Counted from the first letter of the stretch, positions 11,125-22,684 are shown. The stretch: DNA of 40,124 nt from Bigelowiella natans CCMP2755 (GCA_000320545.1 ADNK01001491.1:1-40124); one strand, 5' to 3'. Numbers and translations: made by a program. Notes: generated from the letters alone by a model not told the origin.

Positions 11125-12696
11125 TCAGGCAGCGTCATTGTGGCAGACGTTCGCCATCTCATGCAGCTTCCTTCGCATTGCAGCGAGTTCATTCTCAAAG
11201 TATTCCTTCATGTCGGATTTCACTAGTCCCTTGTCTAGCCTTTCCTGCAGCTCGAAGAACCTGTTCTCCATCAAGGTTTTGGTGCGAATGTTCGAACACA
11301 CGAGTTTGTTGTGTTCGATTTTGTCCACGATGTTTGGACGAAAGCTTCGCGACAGCACAGACTCCAAGTCTTCCGTCGTCATGTTTCGCAACCGCTTCCT
11401 GCTGCTCTTGCTGCTTTTTGTGACGGAGCTCACAACGCTGTCCCCGTCACTTCGATTGCAGTCCCCGAGCTCGACAACAACATCGCTTATGTTCGATGGC
11501 ATGGAGCTGTCGAACAACGCGGAGGCGATGTCCCCATTGGTTTTTCTCATGCCAATGTTCAAGTAATATTGCACGTAAGACCTCCTCCTCTCCCAGTCAG
11601 CTTCCATGTCGGAGCCAGGATCCTCATCCGGAGTCTCCTTCATATGAAGCACGTACGACTGGGGAGCCTTCCCCTTCTTCCAACAATAATCGAAGAAGTC
11701 AGGATCATTGTTTCCTGACTTCTCGTAGTTGTGCAATATTCGCGTACGAGTGGCACGCATCTCGTTGCGATATCTCTGCAGCTTGGCCACTGTCTGATGT
11801 CCAGTCCACTTTGCTGGATCAAACAGAAGTACCCCATTTGCATTTTGAAGGAGTGGATCGTTAGGGGCGTAATGTTCCGGCTTGAACGACGGATTGTTGT
11901 ACAAAGCGTGGACAGAACGCCAATAGCGATCAGTGGGACTAACTCCTTCAAAATCCTCCTTGTTCATCTTCCTCTCCGAAGCAGAATACAGCTCAAGGAG
12001 GCTCCCCTCAGTCCACACGCTGTTAGGGGAATGCTCAGCCATGTCTTCTAGGACCTCATTGGACAACCGTAGATTACTTGAGCATATTATGTGGACCAAC
12101 CGTGCGCTACAGCTGTCTGACCACCTTGCAGTGGCTTCGTTCTTGCCTGCAGTCGTTTGGAGCTTCAAGTCTACATCATCACCAATGTGATCTGTTCTCC
12201 TGCTTGAATTGCTCTTCATCACTTTACCATTGACATATTTGATGGCCAAATTCAACCGATACTCCTTGCTGGTTCCTTTCGATCAATCAGGCACATTGTT
12301 TTCCTTCAGCCATTTCTTTAAGTCTATCCCACTCATCGCACGCAGTTTGCCCACTATATATTCATCTATTTCATCCGTGCCACCTTCAGAAACGTGGGAA
12401 CGCTCACTTACTGACGTCATTGAATCGTCAATGGATCCAAAGGTTGGTGTGGGACTCACAAAATTTTCAACGGAGACACCAGAGGCACACATTGATGGTT
12501 TCACAGTTTCCTTCACATCAGCGCTCGATACGTGATCCACCACATCGCGCACCTTTTCTGTGGTGATGACAGACGTGCATGGGGCTAAAGACAGGGTTTT
12601 TTTGGACTCAACGGCCAAGGTATGGCCTGCAACACCGTGCGTTGGGGGGGGGTCCAGAACCGTAACGTGAGTGGCATCCATCTTTTTATTTTCCAA
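11125..12696 (-). pseudogene. Second ORF of the Harbinger-like element, split by one stop
   Basis: Two open stretches, 12696-12286 and 12255-11125, lie in the same frame and are separated by a single TGA at 12283-12285; together they span 523 codons. Harbinger elements normally carry a second, Myb/SANT- or trihelix-like gene whose product helps transposase reach the nucleus and bind the ends; that role is inferred here from position. Spaced aromatic motifs fit: ATARWSDSCSARLV, DRYWRSVHALYNNP and AKWTGHQTVAKLQRYRNEM. Ahead of them, the stop falls inside a SAP-like helix pair (IDLKKWLKENNVPD, then KEYRLNLAIKYVNG). The C-terminal third is charged and probably helical. It runs toward the transposase gene. 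No family can be named with certainty. Confidence 0.65.
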
Positions 12697-12989
12697 TATT
12701 TTCGGTCAACATGATGGATTGATACCCAACAAATATCTACACACCGCAGAAATCCACTAGTCGAGATTCGAGATTGACGTCGATTGCGATGGGCATGTTT
12801 CCAATCAATGGACCGCAACAACATCGATGATATATCAACATATTTTGGTCAAAATTTGAAGTCAATTCAAATATTTTCATAACGAAATTGGTCAGATTGG
12901 TTGGTCATCAGTCAGTTTTGTATTTGCGTGGAACGAGCAAAAATCCATGAAAATCAACATCCAAAATCACCAAAAAAAAACCAACGCAG

Positions 12990-13033
12990 ATTGGTTGGTC
13001 GGTTGGTCAGTTTGTATTTGCGTGGAACGGGTC
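12990..13033 (-). repeat. Right terminal inverted repeat of the Harbinger-like element
   Basis: This is the inverted match to 7206-7250. A second, partly degraded copy in the same orientation lies just inside at about 12895-12935 (TTGGTTGGTCATCAGTCAG, then TTTGCGTGGAACG). Confidence 0.75.
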
Positions 13034-13259
13034 TTATTAAATAGGCAGTAATACGTAAGTTACGTGACTTTAAGGGCGTAAGTTACCATTCCAAGGTATA
13101 TCTTAAGATATCTTAAATTGAATGGTCATGTCGCATTCTAAGAATGCTGGGGATTTTGCTGTCGAAAGAGCACACTTTTGGTGCTTTCTTCACAGAAACC
13201 TCGACCGCCACTGATCCCCCATTTAGTCACGTCGTCACTTCAAATGACGATGGGATAAG
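13034..13259. promoter_or_regulatory. Short gap between transposon end and kinase start
   Basis: Only 226 bp separate the transposon's right end from the kinase ATG, so most of the kinase's original upstream sequence was displaced or the promoter lies in this stretch. No TATA box is evident. In-frame TGA at 13245-13247 closes the frame upstream of the chosen ATG. Confidence 0.4.
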
Positions 13260-14571
13260 ATGGATGCGAAGAACCCAACCACTGCCCGGCATGGAATGCT
13301 CGACCGTGCAGCCATGCCCGAATTCAAGTGCGGCGAGCAAGAATTTACGATTGAAATGAAACTCGGGGAGGGTGCTACATCCAAGGTTTGGAGGCTTTTT
13401 ATTCACACATATCATGGAAGTGTTGGAGACGAAAATGAAAAAGTGATAGACACGGAAAGAGAAACCAATTGTAGATTTTGTCGTTGTGTGCCCTCCTTCA
13501 ATGACGCATATTGCTGTCCATTTGCCAGCAGGGACTAGAGATGTATGGTATTAAGACTTCCTATTTAGTGCAACTGTTATGATGCCACCAGGTCTTCATT
13601 GCAACCGCTAAATGCAATCCCAAATTCAAGGTGCAGCATACACATGCCTTGCCATTTTGTTTCAATGCAAACCATTTTGTTTCAATGCAAACGCGATAGC
13701 TACAAGAAGGCTTGTTTCTAGACATTTCTGACAGTAGTCCTGCTGTATATTCTTGGGAAAAAGAATTAAGAAGTTCTTTTCATCGATCACCAAGATCCAG
13801 CAAATGATTCGTAAGACATATTCTGCTGAACCGCTTTGAGCTGTGCTTGAGAGCCAAGAGCGAGGGTGTGCACTAGCAAGTATCTTGCTACCAGCGAATA
13901 AAGAAAAACGCAATATAAGTATAATGTCTCTATTCACACCCAGATTGCCGTAAAGCTTATGCCTCGGAAGCACAGGAAGTTGGCATGGACAGAATACCAA
14001 ATTCTAAGGTTGTTCCCTCCTGTTTGATTCCTTGCTGTTGAGTTTTTTTTCCCTATGGTAAGTACATTGCCTACAGAGTTCCGAATGTACTGCCCAAGGA
14101 AAAACATAACGATGGCGAGTTTCTCACTCTTATTTAGGAAGCTAAATCACAAGAATATCGTTCGATTGGTCGATAAGTTCTCTCCATCGAAAGGAGATAT
14201 CAGATGCGGTAATTCCATAATACTATCGTCAATTCTACTGATTGAGTACTGCATTTACGCACTGGACAGCCGACTTTCTGCACCAATCGTCCTTTTTCCA
14301 AAAAAATGACTGAAATTATGCGCTTTATGATAATACGGGGCCCCTTTTCATCCAGGAATCACGATGAATTACATTCCAGGAGACGATCTTTACGGGTATT
14401 TATTGATCTGAATATAACTTTGCGTTTGGAGTTTATCGTCGTTTGATAGTATCGAGAGACAACCGTACCCTATATTCCCAATATCCAGCAAGCATCATAG
14501 TTTGAAGATGTCTGTGCGAAAGAGCGTTTGATTTTAGTCCGACGGGTTAATATACACGCCGCACATACACA

Positions 14572-14603
<32 letters not shown>

Positions 14604-15889
14604 CACATATACTTCCTCAGATTTATGTTGTCTGCAAAATGCCTTCATGTGAAGACTGTGGCCACCATTATGCTTCAATTAGCAAACGCTGTCGCATACA
14701 TGTAATAATAACCTTAATCCGTATTGCCAAGGACTACTTTAATTTGGAGTCTGAAATGAGTGTCAGTCTGCTTCATCTATCTTTACCCAGCTATGGATAT
14801 TAACTTAACTCAGGCATTCAAAAGGCATTATGCACAGGGATATCAAAATGGAGAACATCCTGATCGTAATTGAAAACTAGAGCAATTGTTTGATGTCACT
14901 GTCATTGCTGGCAAAAGTACTTTAGTTTTACGTTCGAATTTTCACACGATGCAACATCGTTTTACCTTTGTTTTCACACAATGCAACATCGTTGCTGTTG
15001 TTCCTTTGTTTAGTGCAAATCCAACGATAAAGAACACAAAATCGTGCTCATCGACTTTGGCTGCGCGACTACGTCTCGATCCTCGTAAAATGAGAATCTA
15101 GACATAAATGAAAATATTGGGCTGAAGAATCATGGACATCCTAAAATAAATACTCTGCTCTATTTCAGTAGATTTTCTTAACTACGCACGACCCCCACAA
15201 CAAGGGGGTAGCAGCAGCACCATAGGAATGAAGAAACCAAACAATCGTTACCGAGCATCCCACTCATCTTATAATCTATTGAATATGTTTAGGATTCGAT
15301 TTTGTGGATCGCTGTACTATTTAGCACCCGAGATAGTCAGGGTGAGCAAATCAAAGCCATACAACCGCAAATTAGACGTATGGTCTATGGGAGTCGTCGC
15401 GTTTACTCTCAGTTGCGGGTACTATCAGTATAGAATGGAGGCTTTCGAACATTCTATACACGATTCTACATAGATTTATTCTCACTTTACTACATGTCGT
15501 GTCGTTGCTAGATTCCTCCCGTTTTGCTTCGACAACAGAGTAGATACGATGAAGGCAATCTGGTAATAGTGGTTTTCTTAAAAGAGAGAGCGCCGATGTA
15601 GAAGATTGAAATCCGTTGTGTTTGTTCTCGAACGATAGTTGTGGCACATTGGTCTTTCCCTTCTGGGTCGAAGAGTCAATCACAAAGATCATAAGGAAGA
15701 TGCTGGATCCTAACCCAACAACTCGGCCAGATTCCAATAAACTCGTGCAGTACTTCGAGTACCTAGAGAGTATATGCAGTAACCGCACGAGCCGTTTCTT
15801 CACCCTGCCTTTGTATAGACTTCTGGAACTATCAATGGAAGAAAACTGCAGGAAGCAAGTGATTGTGAAATATGTGCACACATACACAT

Positions 15890-15947
<58 letters not shown>

Positions 15948-16646
15948 ATGCATTTTTGTCACCAGAGTGTTATGTTCAAGAAAGAGCCGCTGGTTTCAAC
16001 TTCTAGGTAATAGAATAGCGTAAGCCCGAAGGAATACATACCTTTATCGGACCGATGCGAATATGATTTTTCTTTAATAAAGAAGTGAAGGATTAGCAAG
16101 AGGATCAGCAGCAACGACAGTTCAACACAACTGATGAGAACATGAGAATAGGGATGTATGAGTGCCGTGACGAAGAGATTCGATATTTTCTCACTTGCGG
16201 CCTTATTGCTTCACTTTAGATCGCATGAAGATCTAATACAAAACTGTCGGTCCCCGCATAAAAAAGCTGCAAGGTGCAGAATTGTCACCGTCGGAGACGA
16301 TGCGACAGCAAGCAATGCCCCGCTGCAGAAAAGGCCTCTGTCCACGCCCTTACTCAGTCGTAAGTTCTCATCCTCCCCAAGAAACTGTGTTACCCTGGAA
16401 GATCAACTTCGCGAAAAGGTTTCAAAAACTAATGATTCTTGATGATAAAATCTTAACTAATTTTTCAATCTTCTGTGGCCGGAAACCTCAGCGCCTGTCG
16501 CCTGTTGCGATCTGGTTGTGTTCGTTTGTGTTTGTGGTGAGCTTTTGGGGGGAGGGGGAGGGAGGGGACGAAAGACTTTCATTTAAACTTGTTGGGAACT
16601 GACCGGCCGAACTAACGATGTTTGTTGTGCTATTTGCTGACGGTTT

Positions 16647-16679
<33 letters not shown>

Positions 16680-16680
16680 G

Positions 16681-16721
<41 letters not shown>

Positions 16722-16946
16722 CTCAAACAGGAAGTCATCAACGACACCGATGGGGAGCCATCGCCGTATCCGGGTGGACAATCGCGGCAGCTTTCTTACC
16801 GAAAGTGTACGACAACACAGCGCGTGAAGATAATGCAGGGTTTTGCCGCAAATCAATGCTTTACAAGAGCGCAGCATTTTGATTCGCCCACGGAATCCTG
16901 CGCCAAAGGCTGTTCAAAACTAAGATCAAGAGACTTAGCAAGATGA
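13260..16946 (+). CDS. Serine/threonine protein kinase (CAMK-like), 15 exons
   Basis: Exons 13260-13385, 13592-13630, 13944-14008, 14138-14208, 14356-14395, 14621-14701, 14814-14865, 15014-15084, 15293-15418, 15512-15562, 15639-15812, 15966-16006, 16101-16155, 16220-16418 and 16731-16946 join in phase to 468 aa. Kinase landmarks appear in order: Gly loop KLGEGATSKVFIA, Lys motif IAVKLMP, helix region RKLNHKNIVRLVDKF, catalytic loop IMHRDIKMENIL, metal-binding VLIDFGCAT, then GSLYYLAPEIV, LDVWSMGVVAFTL, LPFCFDN and a final KIIRKMLDPNPTTRPDSNKL. All catalytic residues are intact, so it should be active. About 150 residues of Ser- and basic-rich tail follow. The group call is from motif style only. 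The 15813-15965 intron is uncertain because the frame also reads straight through it. Introns hold (ACGC)n, (TA)n(TG)n and (CT)n(TA)n. Confidence 0.9.
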
Positions 16947-18148
16947 TGAAGGCATGGAGCTTATTAGACGCAATGAGTTGGCGAAGAAAGGCCATCAAAG
17001 AAGGAACACTTCTCAAGTAGCACAAAAAATAGGAACTGACGAAACACGAAGCGACAGGAAGGAACACAATTCTACTCGCTGAGCAGACTGTGGACTCGAA
17101 ATCAAATGAAAATGAATTGCAACATGATTTACCTTAGTTCCACGGATGCGAAGCATGCATGTGGACCGTGTGCATGCTGGACACGCATGCTAGCACGCCA
17201 GCGCACGCAATGTTGGTGCAATGCACGTTCTGCACACACGACGTTGCTGCATGTACGTGTCCTCTGCTAGACTGGTCTCGCAGTCTGTTTGTTCATGGGA
17301 TGCTCTCACATGCAGACATGCAATGCAACACACTGCACACCTGGCTAGCTGGACATGTTCTCTGCACACGTGACATTGCTGTCTAGCTGTGTCCATCATC
17401 GCTGCTCATGCACTTCTAGACTTGAACGCTGGCACGCAGTTACATCAGGGTGACCATTGAAAACATTCAGCAATCATGCACTTCGTTGCATGCATGAGCA
17501 CGATGCATTGCTGTGTCCATTGTTTGCACCCGCTAGCCCGTCTCACGCATGCTGCGATCATCCTCCACGACAATGCTAGAATGCTAGAATGGTCTGTTTC
17601 TAGGTTTTAGTGTTCCAAAATGCACCATCGATGAACGAATCAAATGTGTACCAGTCTTGCAAGCAGTGCAATCAACAGTGCACACAAGATCTAGCGATGC
17701 TAGGATGCGTGTTCTTCTGCACTTGCTGTCCAGAATGTCTAGATGTGAAAGCAGCAGTGAATGCTAAACAATGCGATCGTTACTACATCTTATAACTACA
17801 CGCACAACAGCACGTGGTACGTTATCAGCGAGCTGAGGATCGCCTTCGAGCTCAATGTGCTACACGCCATGTCTCAAACAAAAGAACACAACGTCGGTCC
17901 GATATTTTGCCTCAAATCGTCTTGCTAGCTAGACAACTGGTAACCACCGAGTGATCATATCATTTTCTGTGTTACTGTGGAGCTTTCCCATTATTTAATT
18001 GCGATTCACAACATCATTCGCAGGACATGCTTAGCTGCGACAAACACGAGTTTTCCTCATTTTTGGGTGGTGCATATTAACACCGTTGGGTTTGGTTTTT
18101 TGGATTGATTCGTGGAAAAGCTTTCGTCGGAAATAGAGACGATTCAGC
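16947..18148. other. Convergent intergenic gap, strongly CTAG-rich
   Basis: This lies between the 3' ends of the kinase (+) and histone H2B (-) genes. About fourteen CTAG words lie between 17188 and 17935, with many TGCATGC, GCACACG and ATGCTAG words. No exon or RNA gene is supported. Confidence 0.6.
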
Positions 18149-18514
18149 TTAAGCCTTGGAGCTGGTGTACTTGGTGACAGCCTTGGTTCCCTCGGAAACA
18201 GCGTGCTTAGCAAGCTCTCCAGGAAGGATGAGGCGGACAGCGGTCTGGATTTCCCTGGAAGAGAGGGTAGCCTTGTTGTTGAATCGGCAAAGCTTTCCAG
18301 CTTCGGAAGCGATGCGCTCGAAGATGTCTCCGATGAAGGAGTTCATGATCGACATACCGCGGCGGGAGATACCGGTATCAGGGTGGACCTGCTTGAGGAC
18401 CTTGTAGATGTAGGTGGAGTAGGATTCAACACGCTTCTTTCTGCGCTTTCCTTCTGCCTTTTTCTTTTCAGGCTTCTTAGCTGGGGTCTTGGTGGCTTTA
18501 GACTTGGCTGGCAT
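18149..18514 (-). CDS. H2B: Histone H2B
   Basis: This is a core nucleosome protein that pairs with H2A in chromatin. The single exon gives 121 aa, the family's usual size. A Lys/Pro/Ala-rich N-terminal tail (to about residue 30) precedes the histone fold: [59 protein letters not shown], and the classic C terminus [10 protein letters not shown], which includes the Lys that is ubiquitylated in other eukaryotes. It has no intron, unlike its neighbours. Downstream of the stop I see no canonical metazoan histone 3' stem-loop, so its mRNA is probably polyadenylated. It is transcribed divergently from 18804 onward. Confidence 0.99.
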   Translation of the reverse strand: MPAKSKATKTPAKKPEKKKAEGKRRKKRVESYSTYIYKVLKQVHPDTGISRRGMSIMNSFIGDIFERIASEAGKLCRFNNKATLSSREIQTAVRLILPGELAKHAVSEGTKAVTKYTSSKA

Positions 18515-18803
18515 GGTGACTGTTTGAGTTGTGGGGTTTGGTGTGATGGGAGATGTTGCTATTTCCTCACGCTACACCTCGCGAAATCCGTCTTTCCAAC
18601 TTAAACCTATCCAAATTTACATGCGCTTCTAACTAAATTGTTTATAATTTACAACTGCGACAATAAAAATAGATCAACATTTCTGAATATTTTGCGATAT
18701 ATTTTATTTTTGAGTAGGCTTGTCACGGCCGTTAATTTGAAATCGAGTAAAATTCAGCCGATATTTTATGTATATTAATAAATCGGCTTTTAATGATAAT
18801 TAG
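18515..18803. promoter_or_regulatory. Divergent promoter region of H2B
   Basis: This is a 289-bp AT-rich interval between the H2B start and the next plus-strand ORF. A stretch near 18690-18715 (ATATTTTGCGATATATTTTA) is AT-rich enough for a TATA-like element, but no specific motif can be assigned. Confidence 0.4.
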
Positions 18804-19037
18804 ATGAATTCCCGCAAACTACTACAAAATCGACAGTTAGACCCTGCCGCCTTTTTAATATTTTCGGGGTCAAGAAGTAGTCAAAACTGTTATCGAAGGG
18901 GTCTGGATATAGTCAAACCTTTCTCAGACCTCCATCTGTTTGATGATGAGAGCGACATCCGATCTAGATTGTCGCAGAGACAAAAGTTAGCTCAATACGA
19001 TGAAGATATTTACGACAAAATCTTATACGGAGTTTGA
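18804..19037 (+). CDS. Small hypothetical ORF or alternative first exon of the phosphatase
   Basis: This is an ATG-to-TGA frame of 77 aa with balanced composition, ending in QKLAQYDEDIYDKILYGV. No family is recognised. It may be a small stand-alone gene. Alternatively, its last codons contain a possible GTTTGA donor at 19032 in phase 0, compatible with the phosphatase exon at 19462. That would give the phosphatase a different N terminus from the one starting at 19208. Confidence 0.35.
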   Translation: MNSRKLLQNRQLDPAAFLIFSGSRSSQNCYRRGLDIVKPFSDLHLFDDESDIRSRLSQRQKLAQYDEDIYDKILYGV

Positions 19038-19207
19038 CTGAGACTTGTAAAGAAATAAACAGGCAAACTTTCATTGGAGAAACTTCTGATTGTGATAGGG
19101 AAAAGACCCCTCGTGCCCCCCTCCCCTCGATGACGATAAGCTGGTGATGGGCACGTATGAATGGCTGGCTTTCCTGCTCTCTCCTTGCATGCTATGCATC
19201 CCTTCAC

Positions 19208-19738
19208 ATGGATGAGGAGGATCTCAATCGTCTGAAGGTAGGAGCGAAGGACTAGAAGAAAGGCCGAGGAAGGAGTAGAGGATTTTTTCGAGCATGAGTT
19301 TCACCTTAAGACGGAGAGGGCCAGGCTTGCTGCCCTAATGTTGAAATAGTCTCCGCATAAATTTGTGACTTCAGCTTCCATGGCTCTATTTGGGTTTGGG
19401 TGTGTTTCTATTTATTGTATTGGTGTGTGCGTGTGCGTGCGCTTGTATGAATCGATCGAAGCTGGGTCTTCTGGCATCTTCTGGCACAACGGAACGGGTG
19501 CAGCGAGATGCTGAGAGACTTTTGAAGAGAACCGGAGAAAATCAGGTAGTAGTTTTTGGGATTAATCGCTTATGAACGACCTCGTGCGCATGGTCTAAGC
19601 AGGCATGTCTCTTCGTGGCTTGCTGTATTAGCACTCATACCATCGACGCCGAAGTTGTTTTCTTAAAAAGAAATGCAGGGAGAATAATAAATTAGATGCG
19701 TAATTGCCTCTATGTTTCACCCCCCCCCCCTCCCCCCC

Positions 19739-19820
<82 letters not shown>

Positions 19821-20553
19821 GTTCTCTCTCCATAGCTACCTTATATCCTCTCTCCTTCTGTCCATACCTCCTCAGGACGCAGAAATCTTTCTCCGAACGA
19901 ATTTCCCAGAGCACTGCACGCAGCTAGCTGATAGCCTCGTCCTAGCGAAGTACCCGGCATCTCGCCCGGAAGATCAACCAAAAGACGACGTAGACGCTGC
20001 TGGGGGTGATAACTATGTAGAGGCAGCCACGGTTCTCACCTGTAGGGTGAAGAAGGGGGGGGGTAGCGAGAGAGACAGGAACAGTAGGCCCACCTCCTCG
20101 AGATTTCGACTAAATGGTTTAGACGCGAAACATACGAGATTCGCCGATCTTCTCGGTGCGGTGTCTGTCGCCACGGGCATACCCCAGGAGCATGTCAAAA
20201 TCATCAACCTTCAACAAAGAGGGGGGGGTGGGGATGTAGGGGCGGCACACCAGCCCAGTCGGCGGATTCGACGAAAGCAAAGGAGGCAGCAGAGGGCATC
20301 CACAGGACCGAGAATTGGCGGGCTGATGCAGGGCAAAGCTGACACTCCAATCTCAGAGTGCGCTCCGCCCCTCACTCCCCGTTATTCTACATCTACTACT
20401 TCCTCAAGTGCTGGCGCTCTCGATGATATCCTTATTGTTGATGCTCGAAGCCAACAAGGACCGTCAAGAAAGGAGGGGGGGGTAAGTGGTGAGAGCGCCT
20501 CAGCTGTGATGCGAAAGGAAGCGAGAGAAGCCAGTAAGTGATTTATTTGTCAC

Positions 20554-20596
<43 letters not shown>

Positions 20597-20662
20597 TCCC
20601 TCGTTCTTCCTTTTCCCCCTTTATCTCCCACCACACACACATAAACACATACGAGCGCATGT

Positions 20663-20723
<61 letters not shown>

Positions 20724-21670
20724 TGTCCTTTTAATGAATATGTAAACGCGCCGGTGTTCGAACGCGTCGCGCAGAGTATGGAAATGCATCCACAACGCGC
20801 TATCTCTCCGTGGCGTGGCAAAGACACGACACCGGCCGTCAATACTCATCAGCCATACAGCTATGCGTCTTGCGTGCATACTCTCACCCTTGAAACTGAG
20901 CCACGCCTTCCTCCTCTTTCCCAGGCCAGGTCACGGACAACATCTGGATTGGCGGGATCGCCGCTGCGAAGGACGAGGAGGGGTTCGGTAAGAGAAGAGG
21001 AGGCCCCCCAACCGACATTAAATGCGCTGATGGGACAAGGGGGGCGAAGAAGCAAAGCCGGTTTTCGCACGTCCTCTGCCTCAGCGGCTCTGAGTGCGCC
21101 GTCCACTCCCCTTTGCTGCGGAGGGAATCGTCGGGGTCGCGTGTGAAACACGGGGTAGGAGGAGGGGTGGGGGGAAAGCGCGAGGTGTTCGTGGTGAGAA
21201 ACCTCGAGGACGACGCCAACGCAGATATCTCCCGGCATCTGTACAGCTGCGTGCGGTACATGTGCGAAGTTCTCCACTCGAACCCCCCCGACCGCACTCG
21301 TGCTGCAGCGGCGTGTGGCTTGGCGGAGGGGGGCGGGCCAGGAAGCGAAGGGGAGGAGAAGCGTCGAATGCTCGTGCATTGCCAGGTTGGCGATGCGTGT
21401 TTGTTCGTTTTCTAAGTTTGTAGATAATGATATTGATAACGTCCCTAGCGGCCGGCGTCTCATCACCGATGCTCTGCTGTCCTACAGGCAGGTGCTTCGC
21501 GTTCCGTCAGCATAGTTGTAGCCTACTTGATGTTCAGAAACCACTGGACCCTTGAGGAAGCTTTTCGCTACGTGAAAGGCCGCCGGAAGATGGCGCGACC
21601 GAATCCGGGATTTTGGGATCAACTGCGAGCATTTGAGAAGCAATACGTGCCTGCCAGAATCATGCGGTGA
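19208..21670 (+). CDS. Dual-specificity protein phosphatase
   Basis: Exons 19208-19237, 19462-19545, 19876-20533, 20925-21385 and 21488-21670 join in phase to 471 aa. The catalytic region starts at VTDNIWIGGIAAAKDEEG, the usual DSP entry motif. It continues through HVLCLSG and VVRNLEDDANADI, which holds the likely general-acid Asp, and reaches the signature HCQAGASRSVSIVVAYLM (HCxxGxxRS), split by the last intron directly after the Gln. LEEAFRYVKGRR and an FxxQL-type end follow, as in MAPK-phosphatase-like enzymes. Between the entry and signature motifs there is extra Gly/Arg/Ser-rich sequence not found in minimal DSPs. The first ~230 residues are low-complexity and show no domain. The intron before 19876 holds about 80 bp of (CT)n serving as polypyrimidine tract; the next holds (CT)n, (AC)n and (TA)n. 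Confidence 0.9.
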
Positions 21671-22684
21671 GGCAAGAGCGAATACGTTTAATCGGGTTGT
21701 GTAGCGTTTGGAGTTCCCGGCCAAAAGGCACCTACTTTTCCCCTGACCGGAAAGACTAAGGCGCAGGTGGTAAAAGCGCGGTCCTGCCGTCGCTTGATTC
21801 GTCACGGCACGTGTCCAATGTATAAGCTCCTGCGATTAATGAAGAGTTGTGTGAAAATGAAGAGTCCGCTCATACGAAAAAATGTAAATGTTTGAAGACG
21901 TTACATCGCAGCATCGCAGCTGCAGTCGTTCAGCTGTGAAGAAAGAATCTTGAAATGCTAAGTGCAAGCTCATAGCAGTGCGTGTGCCGCAACATGATGA
22001 CGAATGAGCGATATCTGCATGATCCAAAGGCTATAGGTGTTCGACAGCAGAGCGCGAGTCAGACAACCCAAACAAGTAGAAGTGATATGGACCAATAAAT
22101 TTTGGATTCATCGTCGCACTGATTTAATCGCCAGCTAGAGAGCAGACTGCGGCGTAGCTAGCACGACGAATCATGATAAAAGACACGACTGCTGCGCATG
22201 CTGGATGGCATCCAAACATGTTTCATTTGTTGTGTTATATATACATGCGCACCCATGACCCTCACAACATGCTAGCTAGCTAGCGTGGTGTCAAGTATGA
22301 TCACAATTGGAAGCACTCTTGCTTATGCCATACACGCACATGCATGCCCATATATATGCTACACCCGCTGCATTGCACAGCTACATTAGGATGACCATTG
22401 AAACAATTTAAACATTTCATTACATCCGTCTCAAATATGCTACACACTGCTAGACTGGCCCACCTCCATGCAGCTAGACACATTGCATTGATCGACAAAG
22501 CTAGAAAGCAAGCGGCGCGCACACACGCGCGCAGCTTCATTCTCGTGTAAGTCTAGAAGTTGCATCGCACCGTTTTGGCCGCTGCCGCTACCAATCCACA
22601 AAAAATAACGAGAAGCAGCATACTATGTACGCCAAAGACATGTTCGACACTCTTATACACACACACACACACACAAATACAAAT

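Larger units (their letters stand above)
7206..13033. mobile_element. PIF/Harbinger-like DNA transposon (~5.8 kb)
   Basis: The two ends form an imperfect inverted repeat of about 45 bp. The left end, from 7206, reads GATCCCCTCCACGCAAG and then CAAACTGACCAACC; the complement of the right end, from 13033, reads GACCCGTTCCACGCAAA and then CAAACTGACCAACC. Further CTGACCAA/TTGGTCAG motifs are scattered inside both ends (about 7308-7385 and 12845-12920), as expected for transposase-binding sites. Between the ends lie a DDE_4-type transposase (+) and a second, oppositely oriented ORF, the usual two-gene plan of Harbinger elements. The 3-bp flanks, TTT on the left and TTA on the right, do not match as a clean TWA target duplication. 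Both ORFs are interrupted, so this copy is probably inactive. It ends 226 bp before the kinase start codon. Confidence 0.8.

Noticed and set aside
11117-12190. Several plus-strand frames of 85-149 aa
   Set aside because: They mirror the transposon's second ORF on the minus strand.
20538-21146. 202-aa plus-strand frame
   Set aside because: It starts in (CT)n/(AC)n intron sequence and then overlaps the phosphatase exon in the wrong frame; the correct frame gives the DSP motifs.
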